A stretch of DNA of 64,000 nucleotides from assembly GCF_000153025.1 (NCBI RefSeq), contig NZ_CH672436.1:15460-79459 (forward strand), written 5' to 3'. Under the pieces are notes generated by a model. It did not search any database. It was not told the DNA's origin and saw nothing but the letters and a program-made list of their open reading frames with translations. Position numbers and translations under genes: made by a program. This document shows positions 18,718 through 26,163 of this stretch, in pieces. Source of the DNA: Marinomonas sp. MED121. Its GTDB lineage: Bacteria; Pseudomonadota; Gammaproteobacteria; Pseudomonadales; Marinomonadaceae. Every line of letters begins with the position of its first letter. Position 1 is the first letter of the stretch.

Positions 18718-19935
18718 ATGGAAAATAGGTTTGATACTCACACGCTTGTTGCGCTTGCTCGTCAACCCGTACTAGATGCTAAGCAATCCATTTTCGGTTA
18801 TGAGTTGCTTTATCGTGATAGTGGTACAGCAACAAATGCTGAAATTTTTGATGACGTCAGTGCTACGGCGCAAGTGGTATCTACAAGCTTATTAGAAATT
18901 GGTATGTCCAACTTAGTGGGTACTGGTAAGGCCTTCGTTAATTTTCCAAGAACTTATTTGCTTAATCCAAGTGGTGTTCCTCTCGATCGAGAGCAAGTCG
19001 TCATTGAAGTAATGGACAATGCAAATTTTGACGCGGTTTTATTGGCGGCGTTAAGAAAATGGCATAATTCTGGGTACGCCATTACCTTAGACGATTTTAG
19101 GTTTGAAGCGAAACTGACGCCCTTTATTGAGCTTGCAAGCTTTGTAAAATTAGATTTGCAGGCACTTGGTCGAGACGCTTTTATTACCGAGTTAGAGTTT
19201 CTTAAGAATTTCAATGTGAAAGTGATTGCTTGTAAGGTTGAAAGTTGGGATGAATTTAATTTTTGTCGCATGTTAGATGTGGATTACTTTCAAGGTTACT
19301 TTTTTGAAAAACCAGAAACCATTGAACGCAAAGCCGTTAAAGTAAATAGTATGACCTTGCTGCAATTAATGGCGGAATTGCTGAAAAACAATGAGCTTTC
19401 AGTTGATGAGCTTGACCGAATTGTGAGTCAAGATGTGGGCTTGGTTCATAAGTTACTAAAATACTTAAATTCTCCTATAACGGGTTTGGTTGCATCCGTT
19501 GATAGTGTCAAGCTTGCAATTGTATTGGTTGGCGCGGAGCAACTTAAATCTTTAACAAGTTTGCTACTAATGTCTGAAATGGTGGGTGATAGACATGCAC
19601 TACTTCAGCAAGTACTTATTAGGGCAAAACATGCAGAGTTATTTGCCCTTAAAATGGGCTACACCAATCAAGATAAGTACTTTTTAGCAGGCATGCTGTC
19701 TATGATAGATGTTTGTATGGGAATGGATTTACCGGATGTTCTTGCTTCTTTACCGTTACCTGGTGAGCTTGCTAATGCAATCGTTAACCGTAGCGGTAAA
19801 ATCGGACTGACCTTGACCCAAATAGAACAGTATTCAAAAGGGCATCAAATTACAGGTTCTGTTTCTCAAGAAGTGCTAAAAGAAACCTACTTAGAGGCCA
19901 TTGCTTGGGTTGATGAATTTCTTAGTACTTTTTAA
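18718..19935 (+). CDS. EAL-HDOD signalling protein (YuxH/CdgJ class)
   Basis: A 405-residue two-domain protein. The N-terminal EAL-like domain (about 1-200) begins LARQPVLDAKQSIFGYELLYRDSG and lacks the full set of metal-binding acidic residues seen in active c-di-GMP phosphodiesterases. The C-terminal HDOD domain (about 205-400) shows DELDRIVSQDVGLVHKLLKYLNSP. Members of this class act as non-catalytic regulators of motility or biofilm formation. It directly precedes the tandem small RNAs, but the GacA boxes lie after its stop codon and it does not appear to share a transcript with them. Confidence 0.85.
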   Translation: MENRFDTHTLVALARQPVLDAKQSIFGYELLYRDSGTATNAEIFDDVSATAQVVSTSLLEIGMSNLVGTGKAFVNFPRTYLLNPSGVPLDREQVVIEVMDNANFDAVLLAALRKWHNSGYAITLDDFRFEAKLTPFIELASFVKLDLQALGRDAFITELEFLKNFNVKVIACKVESWDEFNFCRMLDVDYFQGYFFEKPETIERKAVKVNSMTLLQLMAELLKNNELSVDELDRIVSQDVGLVHKLLKYLNSPITGLVASVDSVKLAIVLVGAEQLKSLTSLLLMSEMVGDRHALLQQVLIRAKHAELFALKMGYTNQDKYFLAGMLSMIDVCMGMDLPDVLASLPLPGELANAIVNRSGKIGLTLTQIEQYSKGHQITGSVSQEVLKETYLEAIAWVDEFLSTF

Positions 19936-19960
19936 TTCAATTCTTCTTCAACTTCTTTCT

Positions 19961-19978
19961 TGTGAGAGATGTCTTACT
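19961..19978. promoter_or_regulatory. GacA/UvrY-type upstream box of sRNA 1
   Basis: TGTGAGAGATGTCTTACT fits the GacA upstream activating sequence TGTAAG-N6-CTTACA with two changes. A second weaker half box, TGTAGGACATCTC, lies just downstream at 19984. The centre is about 157 bp before the predicted transcription start, at the same position as the box of sRNA 2. Confidence 0.75.
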
Positions 19979-20092
19979 AGTAATGTAGGACATCTCTTTT
20001 TGTTTTGTACGCCTTGTGTTTTAAATTCTGTAATTGGTTTTTAACGTATTGAAAATAAAGAAATAATCTTTATTCATGGTTTTTTATAAAAG

Positions 20093-20120
20093 TTGAAATC
20101 TTCCTTTTTACTGGTACATT
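20093..20120 (+). promoter_or_regulatory. promoter of CsrB-like sRNA 1
   Basis: TTGAAA (20093-20098), a 16-bp spacer and TACATT (20115-20120) with an extended -10 TGG just before it. The arrangement is duplicated exactly 500 bp downstream in front of sRNA 2. Confidence 0.65.
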
Positions 20121-20126
20121 GAAATT

Positions 20127-20390
20127 AATCCAAACGGAAACTCATGGAATAAGAGTAAAGCAAGGATTGCTGAGTACAGGAAGTAATGAGGGCTTTGAGA
20201 TTGATTACAGGATGTAATCCAAAAAGTACTCCATCGGACGGATTGATTTGCTAATTTTACCTTTGAGTAAATTAGAAACCAAGATAGGTTTTCATCACGG
20301 ACGATGACGAAAAGGAACTTCAGCTTATTGCAAGGGTGACTTAACAGGATGTGAGTCAGAAATAGGGCAGCTTTGGCTGCCCTTTTTTTG
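20127..20390 (+). ncRNA. CsrB/RsmZ-type regulatory sRNA, copy 1
   Basis: A non-coding segment of about 264 bases with roughly ten GGA triplets, several in loops of short hairpins (for example TTACA-GGA-TGTAA). It ends in GGGCAGC, loop TTTG, GCTGCCC and a T run. Repeated GGA loops are the binding sites for CsrA/RsmA, so this RNA should sequester CsrA and release its mRNA targets. The start is predicted from the -10 box and not observed. It has an upstream GacA box and a second, diverged copy follows. No open reading frame of note is present. Confidence 0.85.
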
Positions 20391-20460
20391 TTTTAGAAAA
20401 AGATTTCTGAGGTGTTTGGAAGGAGGTTTTATTAAAACAAGAAAATTAAAAATAAAGTTT

Positions 20461-20478
20461 TGTAAGATATGTCTTACA
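20461..20478. promoter_or_regulatory. GacA/UvrY-type upstream box of sRNA 2
   Basis: TGTAAGATATGTCTTACA is a perfect TGTAAG-N6-CTTACA palindrome, the canonical GacA box. A second partial box, TGTAGGATATATCTTG, starts at 20483. Confidence 0.88.
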
Positions 20479-20592
20479 GTCTTGTAGGATATATCTTGTT
20501 GTTATGTAGGAGTTGTGTTTTTTTATCTGTAGTTTGTTTTTATCTTATTGATATAAAAGGAAAAAATTGATTTTGTTGTGATTTTTAAAAAC

Positions 20593-20620
20593 TTGAAACT
20601 TTTCATTTTACTGGTAAATT
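20593..20620 (+). promoter_or_regulatory. promoter of CsrB-like sRNA 2
   Basis: TTGAAA (20593-20598), a 16-bp spacer and TAAATT (20615-20620) with an extended -10 TGG, matching the promoter of copy 1 in spacing and position. Confidence 0.65.
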
Positions 20621-20626
20621 AAAGAC

Positions 20627-20890
20627 ATCCAAACGGAAACTCATGGATTGAGATGGAAGCAAGGAGTGCTGAGTACAGGATGTATTTGGGATGATAGGAT
20701 AAAGATTGCAGGAAGCAATCAGTTGAATGGATTCTATCGAATGGAATTTGAGCTAACGTACAAAGAGTGTAGGTTAGGATCTAGGATAGACTTTAATCAT
20801 GGAAGATGACGAAAGGGATTTTCAGCTCATTGGATGAGTCGCTTAACAGGATGTGAGTGAAAAATAGGGCAGCATAGGCTGCCTTTTTTT
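20627..20890 (+). ncRNA. CsrB/RsmZ-type regulatory sRNA, copy 2
   Basis: The second tandem CsrA-sequestering RNA, about 264 bases, with about sixteen GGA triplets, more than copy 1. Blocks shared with copy 1 are AAACGGAAACTCATGGA near the 5' end, GTGCTGAGTACAGGA-like sequence, GATGACGAAA, CTTAACAGGATGTGAGT and the terminal hairpin GGGCAGC...GCTGCC with a T run. Between these blocks the two copies differ greatly, so the duplication is old. The tandem layout and the perfect GacA box suggest dose-additive output of one Gac system. Confidence 0.87.
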
Positions 20891-20899
20891 CGTCTAAAG

Positions 20900-20926
20900 A
20901 AAAAGGAATCAGATAGATTCCTTTTT
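20900..20926. terminator. intrinsic terminator downstream of fdxA
   Basis: AAAAAGGAATC, loop AGATA, GATTCCTTTTT lies between sRNA 2 and the convergent fdxA gene and can act on the minus strand for fdxA. Confidence 0.85.
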
Positions 20927-20928
20927 GA

Positions 20929-21252
20929 TTATTTCTCTAAATGCTCTAGTTTGTCTTCTACCCCATCCCACGTCGCCGCATCTGCAAGGGCGTCTTTTTT
21001 CTCCGTGATGTTAGGCCAAACATTAGCAAGATCTGCATTCAACTCAACAAAGTGTTCTTGATCTTCTGGTAGTTCATCTTCTGAGAAAATGGCAGAGGCA
21101 GGGCACTCAGGTTCACATAAGGCACAATCGATACATTCATCAGGATTGATTGCCAGAAAGTTCGGACCTTCATAAAAACAGTCGACTGGGCAAACTTCTA
21201 CGCAGTCTGTGTATTTACAACGGATACAATTATCAGTTACGACGAAAGCCAT
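20929..21252 (-). CDS. fdxA: 7Fe ferredoxin FdxA
   Basis: A 107-residue ferredoxin with one 3Fe-4S and one 4Fe-4S cluster. Cysteines are visible in CIRCKYTDCVEVCPVDCF and CIDCALCEPECP. The C-terminal tail of about 45 residues, rich in acidic residues, is typical of the proteobacterial FdxA family. It serves as a low-potential electron carrier; the partner is unknown. It lies next to mutS, a conserved order in this group. Confidence 0.94.
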   Translation of the reverse strand: MAFVVTDNCIRCKYTDCVEVCPVDCFYEGPNFLAINPDECIDCALCEPECPASAIFSEDELPEDQEHFVELNADLANVWPNITEKKDALADAATWDGVEDKLEHLEK

Positions 21253-21404
21253 AAGCTATCTCCTTCGATATGGGTAATAGTTTTTACCACTTAAATAAAA
21301 TTGCTCGTATTCTAGTGGCTAAGCTGGTTAAGCAGCAAGATGATATCCATTTAAAATATATGTAATCTAAATTAGATCTACTTATATGCTGCTTAAGCTT
21401 TTTG

Positions 21405-24011
21405 TTAAATCAGAGCCTGTAGTTCGTATAAAGCATCAAGGGCTTGTTTTGGTGTCGTATCGTCAAGCTTAATGCTTGAGAGCTTATCCTTTACCTCTTG
21501 ATCTAAAGAGGAACTAAAAAGGTCTGCTTGCAATGGTGCTGCTTGGCTTTTTGGTGGTTTTGTATGTGTGGGGCTCTGGCTGATATCAAGGTCTTGATTT
21601 GAAAGCTCAAGTTCAGCAAGTTTATCTTTTGCTGCTTGAATGACATCTCGTGGTACCCCAGCTAATTGAGCAACTTGTAGTCCGTAACTCTGACTTGCTG
21701 CACCATCATGAACCTTATGTAAAAAGACAATCGAGTCTTCGTACTCAGTGGCAGTAAGGTGTACGTTAGCAGCATTTTTAAGCTCGTCTGCTAATAGTGT
21801 CAGTTCAAAATAATGGGTAGCAAATAGCACATTACATTTTACCTGATTAGCTAGATGATCCACGGCAGACCAGGCTAAAGAAAGGCCATCGAAGGTGCTT
21901 GTGCCACGGCCAACCTCATCCATTAGAACGAGGCTTTTTGGTGTGGCATTGTTGAGAATATTTGCAGTTTCAGTCATTTCAACCATGAAGGTAGAGCGAC
22001 CACCTGCTAAGTCATCGGATGAACCCATACGGGTAAAGATTCGATCAACCAAAGAAAGGTTTGCTGCTTCTGCTGGTACAAAACAGCCTGTATGGGCAAG
22101 TAAAGTAATGAGCGCAATTTGTCTCATATAAGTAGATTTACCCCCCATATTAGGGCCAGTAATCATTAATAAAGAGCGTTCGGGACTCATTATCAAATCA
22201 TTTGGAATGAAAGGTTCTGTGATAACTGATTCTACTACTGGATGCCTGCCTTCAAGTATTTCTATCCCTGGTTTGTCCTCAATGACTGGCCTGACATAGC
22301 GATGACGCTCCGCACGCTCAGCAAAGTTTGCTAGCACGTCTAATTCCGAAAGAGCATTACTGCTGGTTTGTAGTGCAATAAGTTCTTCATTAATGGTGCC
22401 AAGGAGTTGCTCGTAAAGGTGTTTCTCGCGGGCTAGTGCTTTGGATTTTGCGCTTAGAGCCTTGTCTTCAAATGTTTTAAGCTCTGGGGTAATAAAGCGT
22501 TCAGCATTTTTAAGTGTTTGACGGCGTACATAATCAACGGGGGCTTGATCAGAATGCAAGCGGCTGATCTCAATATAGTAGCCGTGTACACGATTAAAGC
22601 CGACTTTAAGTGAGTTGATCCCAGTACGCTCTTTTTCTCTTTGTTCAAGCTCAGCAAGGTAATCAGTCGCATTAGTGGATAAAGCTTGTAGCTCATCTAG
22701 TTCACCATCATAGCCTTTGGCAAAAATACCACCATCACGCACAACGGAAGGTGGATTCTCAACAATGGCAATGGCTAATTCCTGAGTTAATTCAGGGAGA
22801 GGTGAAAGTTGCTGATTGAGGGCTTGAAGGTGGGCGTCATCAATAGCAATTAGGTGCTGTTTAATCTTTGGAATCGCTTCAAGCGCAAAACGTAACCTGA
22901 GTAAGTCTCTTGGTCTGGCTGAGCCCAATGCGACACGCGCTAGAATACGCTCTATATCACCGACCTCTTTAAGCTCTGGCTTAATCAAGTCATAAAGGTA
23001 ATTGTTTATGAGATTCTGAACCGCATCTTGTCTTGCGTTGATAATGCTTAAGTTGCGGCTAGGCTGATGCAGCCAGCGCTTCAATAATCGACTTCCCATT
23101 GGGGATGAGCAGCGATCAAGGACAGACGTTAAAGTATTACTTGTGCTACCTGAAAGATTGAGATCTATCTCAAGGTTACGTCTAGTCGCCCCGTCAATTT
23201 GTACGCTTTCATCTTTGTGTTCAAGGGTAATTGCTTGGATATGAGGTAGCGCCGAGCGTTGAGTATCTTTAGCGTATTGAAGCAGGGCGCCTGCAGCTGC
23301 GATGGCCGCGCTGAGCTCTTCACAACCAAAGCCGGTTAGATCTTTGGTGTCGAACTGCTGTATTAACTGGCGATAGCAAGATTCATAATCAAAATGCCAA
23401 GGGCCAAGCTCACGTACGCCTTTTTCTAATGTGATAAGATTTCTGCTGGGGAAATCTTCCGAGACTAATATCTCAGTTGGGGCTAAACGTTGTAATTCGC
23501 TGTCAAAAGCGTCAACGCCTTCCACTTCAAATACAGAAAAACGACCACTGGCCATATCTAAATAAGAGAAGCCATAGATATCCTCTTGCTTACGAGATAA
23601 GTGAGCAATGGAGACTAAAAGGTTTTCTTTTCTTTCTTCTAAAAATGCTTCATCACTTAATGTACCTGGAGTGACAATCCTTGCTACTTGGCGCTCAACA
23701 GGGCCTTTGCTGGTGGCGGGATCTCCCACTTGCTCGCAGACAACAACAGACTCCCCCATGCGAACTAATCGAGCAATATAGTTTTCGGCGGCATGATAAG
23801 GGATGCCAGCCATGGGAATAGGTTGACCACCAGAATGTCCTCTAGAGGTCAAAGTAATATCAAGTAAGTGTGCGGCTTTCTTTGCATCATCATAAAAGAT
23901 TTCATAAAAATCACCCATACGATAAAAAAGTAATTCATTGGGGTGCTGTGATTTCAGCCCAAAATATTGACGCATCATAGGTGTATGGTTATCTTTTGCC
24001 GCTTGACTCAT
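21405..24011 (-). CDS. mutS: DNA mismatch repair protein MutS
   Basis: An 868-residue mismatch sensor. The N-terminal mismatch-binding domain has the Phe-x-Glu motif in YRMGDFYEIF, and the clamp and lever domains follow. The C-terminal ATPase carries Walker A GPNMGGKSTYMRQ and the conserved MDEVGRGTSTFDG Walker B region. A helix-turn-helix dimerisation tail closes the protein. Length and all motifs are intact, so the host should be mismatch-repair proficient, which matters for reading the G-run in manA downstream. Confidence 0.97.
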   Translation of the reverse strand: MSQAAKDNHTPMMRQYFGLKSQHPNELLFYRMGDFYEIFYDDAKKAAHLLDITLTSRGHSGGQPIPMAGIPYHAAENYIARLVRMGESVVVCEQVGDPATSKGPVERQVARIVTPGTLSDEAFLEERKENLLVSIAHLSRKQEDIYGFSYLDMASGRFSVFEVEGVDAFDSELQRLAPTEILVSEDFPSRNLITLEKGVRELGPWHFDYESCYRQLIQQFDTKDLTGFGCEELSAAIAAAGALLQYAKDTQRSALPHIQAITLEHKDESVQIDGATRRNLEIDLNLSGSTSNTLTSVLDRCSSPMGSRLLKRWLHQPSRNLSIINARQDAVQNLINNYLYDLIKPELKEVGDIERILARVALGSARPRDLLRLRFALEAIPKIKQHLIAIDDAHLQALNQQLSPLPELTQELAIAIVENPPSVVRDGGIFAKGYDGELDELQALSTNATDYLAELEQREKERTGINSLKVGFNRVHGYYIEISRLHSDQAPVDYVRRQTLKNAERFITPELKTFEDKALSAKSKALAREKHLYEQLLGTINEELIALQTSSNALSELDVLANFAERAERHRYVRPVIEDKPGIEILEGRHPVVESVITEPFIPNDLIMSPERSLLMITGPNMGGKSTYMRQIALITLLAHTGCFVPAEAANLSLVDRIFTRMGSSDDLAGGRSTFMVEMTETANILNNATPKSLVLMDEVGRGTSTFDGLSLAWSAVDHLANQVKCNVLFATHYFELTLLADELKNAANVHLTATEYEDSIVFLHKVHDGAASQSYGLQVAQLAGVPRDVIQAAKDKLAELELSNQDLDISQSPTHTKPPKSQAAPLQADLFSSSLDQEVKDKLSSIKLDDTTPKQALDALYELQALI

Positions 24012-24125
24012 GGTGTAGATCGCTCGATTGTTATCCTTAAATTAGGGCGCTATTCTACGGCAAAAGCCCGATAGGTTTAAGCGCTTGTTTTAGCATTCTA
24101 GAACTTCGTTAAGGAGAGATTCAAA

Positions 24126-24638
24126 TTGCAGGAAATTAAAGATCCAAATCAAGATGTAATGGCTCTGGTAAAGGGGGTTGCTGATCATTTAACGCTACAT
24201 AAAAGAATGCTGATAACCGCTGAGTCATGCACTGGTGGAATGATAGGTGCTAGCTGTACTCAATTAGCCGGTAGTTCGGCTTGGTTTTTTGGTGGTTTGA
24301 TTAGTTACGACAATTTGGCTAAAGAGCGCATGTTGCAAGTGAGCCATCAAAACTTAGAAAAGTTTGGTGCTGTTTCACAAGAGGTGGTTGAGCAAATGTG
24401 TGCTGGTGCATTGGGGTATGGCGTTGATGTTAGTGTTGCTGTGAGTGGCGTAGCTGGGCCTGGTGGTGGCAGTGATGAAAAACCTGTCGGCACAGTTTAT
24501 ATCGGTTGGCAAAGTAAAGCGTCATTGGCTAAAGGTGAGCAAGCAATTGTTAGGCGTTATCAGTTCGAGGGTGACCGTGATGCAATAAGGAGTTTAACTC
24601 TGCTCAATGCTCTGCAAGGGATTTTATGGCTGGAATAA
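24126..24638 (+). CDS. pncC: nicotinamide-nucleotide amidase PncC (CinA C-terminal family)
   Basis: A 170-residue single-domain enzyme that hydrolyses nicotinamide mononucleotide to nicotinate mononucleotide in NAD recycling. Family motifs are TAESCTGGMIGA, with the catalytic serine region, GGLISYDNLAKERMLQV and AVSGVAGPGGGSDEKPVGTVYIG. Translation starts at TTG 24126, supported by AAGGAGAG a few bases upstream. It is positioned directly before recA, as is usual in gammaproteobacteria. Confidence 0.92.
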   Translation: MQEIKDPNQDVMALVKGVADHLTLHKRMLITAESCTGGMIGASCTQLAGSSAWFFGGLISYDNLAKERMLQVSHQNLEKFGAVSQEVVEQMCAGALGYGVDVSVAVSGVAGPGGGSDEKPVGTVYIGWQSKASLAKGEQAIVRRYQFEGDRDAIRSLTLLNALQGILWLE

Positions 24639-24664
24639 GGTGCAAAATCAGACCTCAATAAAAA

Positions 24665-24684
24665 TACTGTTTTTTTATACAGTG
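24665..24684. promoter_or_regulatory. LexA (SOS) box of the recA promoter
   Basis: TACTGT-N8-ACAGTG matches the gammaproteobacterial LexA consensus CTGT-N8-ACAG. It lies about 77 bp before the recA start codon, so the host recA promoter is SOS-controlled even though the gene behind it is interrupted. Confidence 0.9.
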
Positions 24685-24760
24685 TTTTGTTGAAGTCCTG
24701 AATAAAAAGCGTTAGAGTTCAGCATAACAAAATTACTCACATATTCGAAAGGTTTTAAAC

Positions 24761-24964
24761 ATGTCATCTATAGCTGATAGCAAGAAAAAAGCGTTAGACG
24801 CTGCGCTCTCTCAAATTGAACGTCAGTTTGGTAAAGGTGCCATCATGAAGATGGGTGAAGGCGCTAAATTAGATATTGAGACTGTTTCGACTGGTTCTCT
24901 AGGTTTGGATATCGCGCTAGGTGCTGGTGGCCTTCCTTTCGGTCGTATTTGTGAAATTTATTAA
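24761..24964 (+). pseudogene. recA: host recA, 5' fragment (67 codons)
   Basis: This encodes the normal RecA N-terminus, from SKKKALDAALSQIERQFGKGAIMKM to LPFGRICEIY, then meets a TAA stop. Sequence similarity ends at the codon matching Tyr65 of E. coli RecA, immediately before the Walker A sequence GPESSGKT. The remaining 280 or so codons are absent here and are not found elsewhere in the window. The LexA box and promoter are intact, so a 67-residue peptide could still be made. Synonymous differences from the full-length recA 110 bp downstream show the two are not a recent local duplication. Confidence 0.93.
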
Positions 24965-24998
24965 TACCAAATAGCAAAGTGGTACATATTTAAAATTC

Positions 24999-25044
24999 AC
25001 CCGTATATGGGTTTTATATGAGTTTTTTCTTACAGTACTAGTAC
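24999..25044. promoter_or_regulatory. dyads upstream of the element-borne recA
   Basis: Two symmetrical sequences lie in the 110 bp between the host fragment and the new recA: ACCC-N6-GGGT at 24999-25012 and the perfect palindrome GTACTAGTAC at 25035-25044. No canonical CTGT-N8-ACAG LexA site is seen here. They may be regulator or recombinase binding sites; this is inference from symmetry. Confidence 0.4.
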
Positions 25045-25074
25045 ATGTGATGAATTTAAAAAAATATAGGTATA

Positions 25075-26145
25075 ATGATGGACTCTAAAGTTACTGAATC
25101 AAATAAGAAAAAAGCACTTGATGCAGCTTTGTCACAAATTGAGCGTCAGTTTGGGAAAGGCGCCATAATGAAAATGGGTGACAAGCCTCGTGAAGCTATA
25201 CCAAGTGTTTCAACAGGCTCACTAGGTTTAGATATAGCATTGGGGATTGGAGGACTTCCACTGGGTCGTTGTATAGAACTATACGGACCTGAAAGTTCTG
25301 GTAAGACAACCCTAACGCTTAGTACAATTGCACAGGCTCAAAAACAAGGTTACACGTGTGCTTTTATTGATGCAGAGCATGCTCTCGATCCTATTTACGC
25401 TGAGAAGCTTGGCGTGAATCTAGATGAGTTACTTTTATCTCAGCCTGATACTGGAGAGCAAGCGCTTGAAATTTGTGATATGTTGGTTCGTTCTAATGCT
25501 GTAAATTTAATCGTAATTGACTCAGTAGCAGCTTTAACACCAAAGTCTGAAATTGAAGGTAATATGGGTGACTCTCATGTAGGGTTACAAGCTCGATTAA
25601 TGTCTCAAGCTCTCCGTAAACTTACAGGAGCTGCAAAAAACGCAAACTGTATGATTGTGTTTATTAATCAGATTCGAATGAAGATTGGTGTAATGTTTGG
25701 TTCGCCTGAGACAACAACTGGTGGTAACGCGCTTAAATTCTATAGTTCTGTCCGTCTAGATATTCGTAGGATTGGTTCTGTAAAACAAGGTGATGAAGTC
25801 GTTGGTAACGAAACACGTGTTAAAGTTGTTAAAAACAAAGTTTCACCCCCTTTTAGACAAGCTGAATTTCAAATTATGTATGGTGCTGGTATCTACCATA
25901 TGGGAGAAATTATTGATTTGGGTGTGAAGCAAGGTCTAGTTGATAAGTCTGGAGCTTGGTACGCGTATAAAGGTGCTAAAATAGGGCAAGGAAAAGCAAA
26001 TGCGGCTAAATACCTTGAAGATAATATAGATATTGCGAATGAGATTGAGGCTGAAATTCGGAAACAACTCATCCAGACTACCACTAATAAAGAAGCAGAA
26101 GAGAGTAAGGCAACTAAAGAAGAAGTTCAAAAAGATCTTCTATAA
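25075..26145 (+). CDS. recA: full-length RecA carried by the inserted element
   Basis: A complete 356-residue RecA. Visible features are Walker A GPESSGKTTLT, the catalytic Glu in DAEHALD, Walker B LIVIDSVAALTP, loop 1 EIEGNMGDSHVGLQARLMSQALRK and loop 2 with GSPETTTGGNALKFYSS. The protein should be fully active in strand exchange and LexA co-protease function. The start is ATG 25075 or 25078. Its DNA differs from the host fragment at many synonymous positions and it has a shorter, lysine/glutamate-rich tail. It stands 110 bp behind the truncated host gene and 18 bp before the recombinase operon, so read-through from the host SOS promoter would express all of them together. Confidence 0.95.
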   Translation: MMDSKVTESNKKKALDAALSQIERQFGKGAIMKMGDKPREAIPSVSTGSLGLDIALGIGGLPLGRCIELYGPESSGKTTLTLSTIAQAQKQGYTCAFIDAEHALDPIYAEKLGVNLDELLLSQPDTGEQALEICDMLVRSNAVNLIVIDSVAALTPKSEIEGNMGDSHVGLQARLMSQALRKLTGAAKNANCMIVFINQIRMKIGVMFGSPETTTGGNALKFYSSVRLDIRRIGSVKQGDEVVGNETRVKVVKNKVSPPFRQAEFQIMYGAGIYHMGEIIDLGVKQGLVDKSGAWYAYKGAKIGQGKANAAKYLEDNIDIANEIEAEIRKQLIQTTTNKEAEESKATKEEVQKDLL

Positions 26146-26163
26146 ACTATATACAACAGTTAG

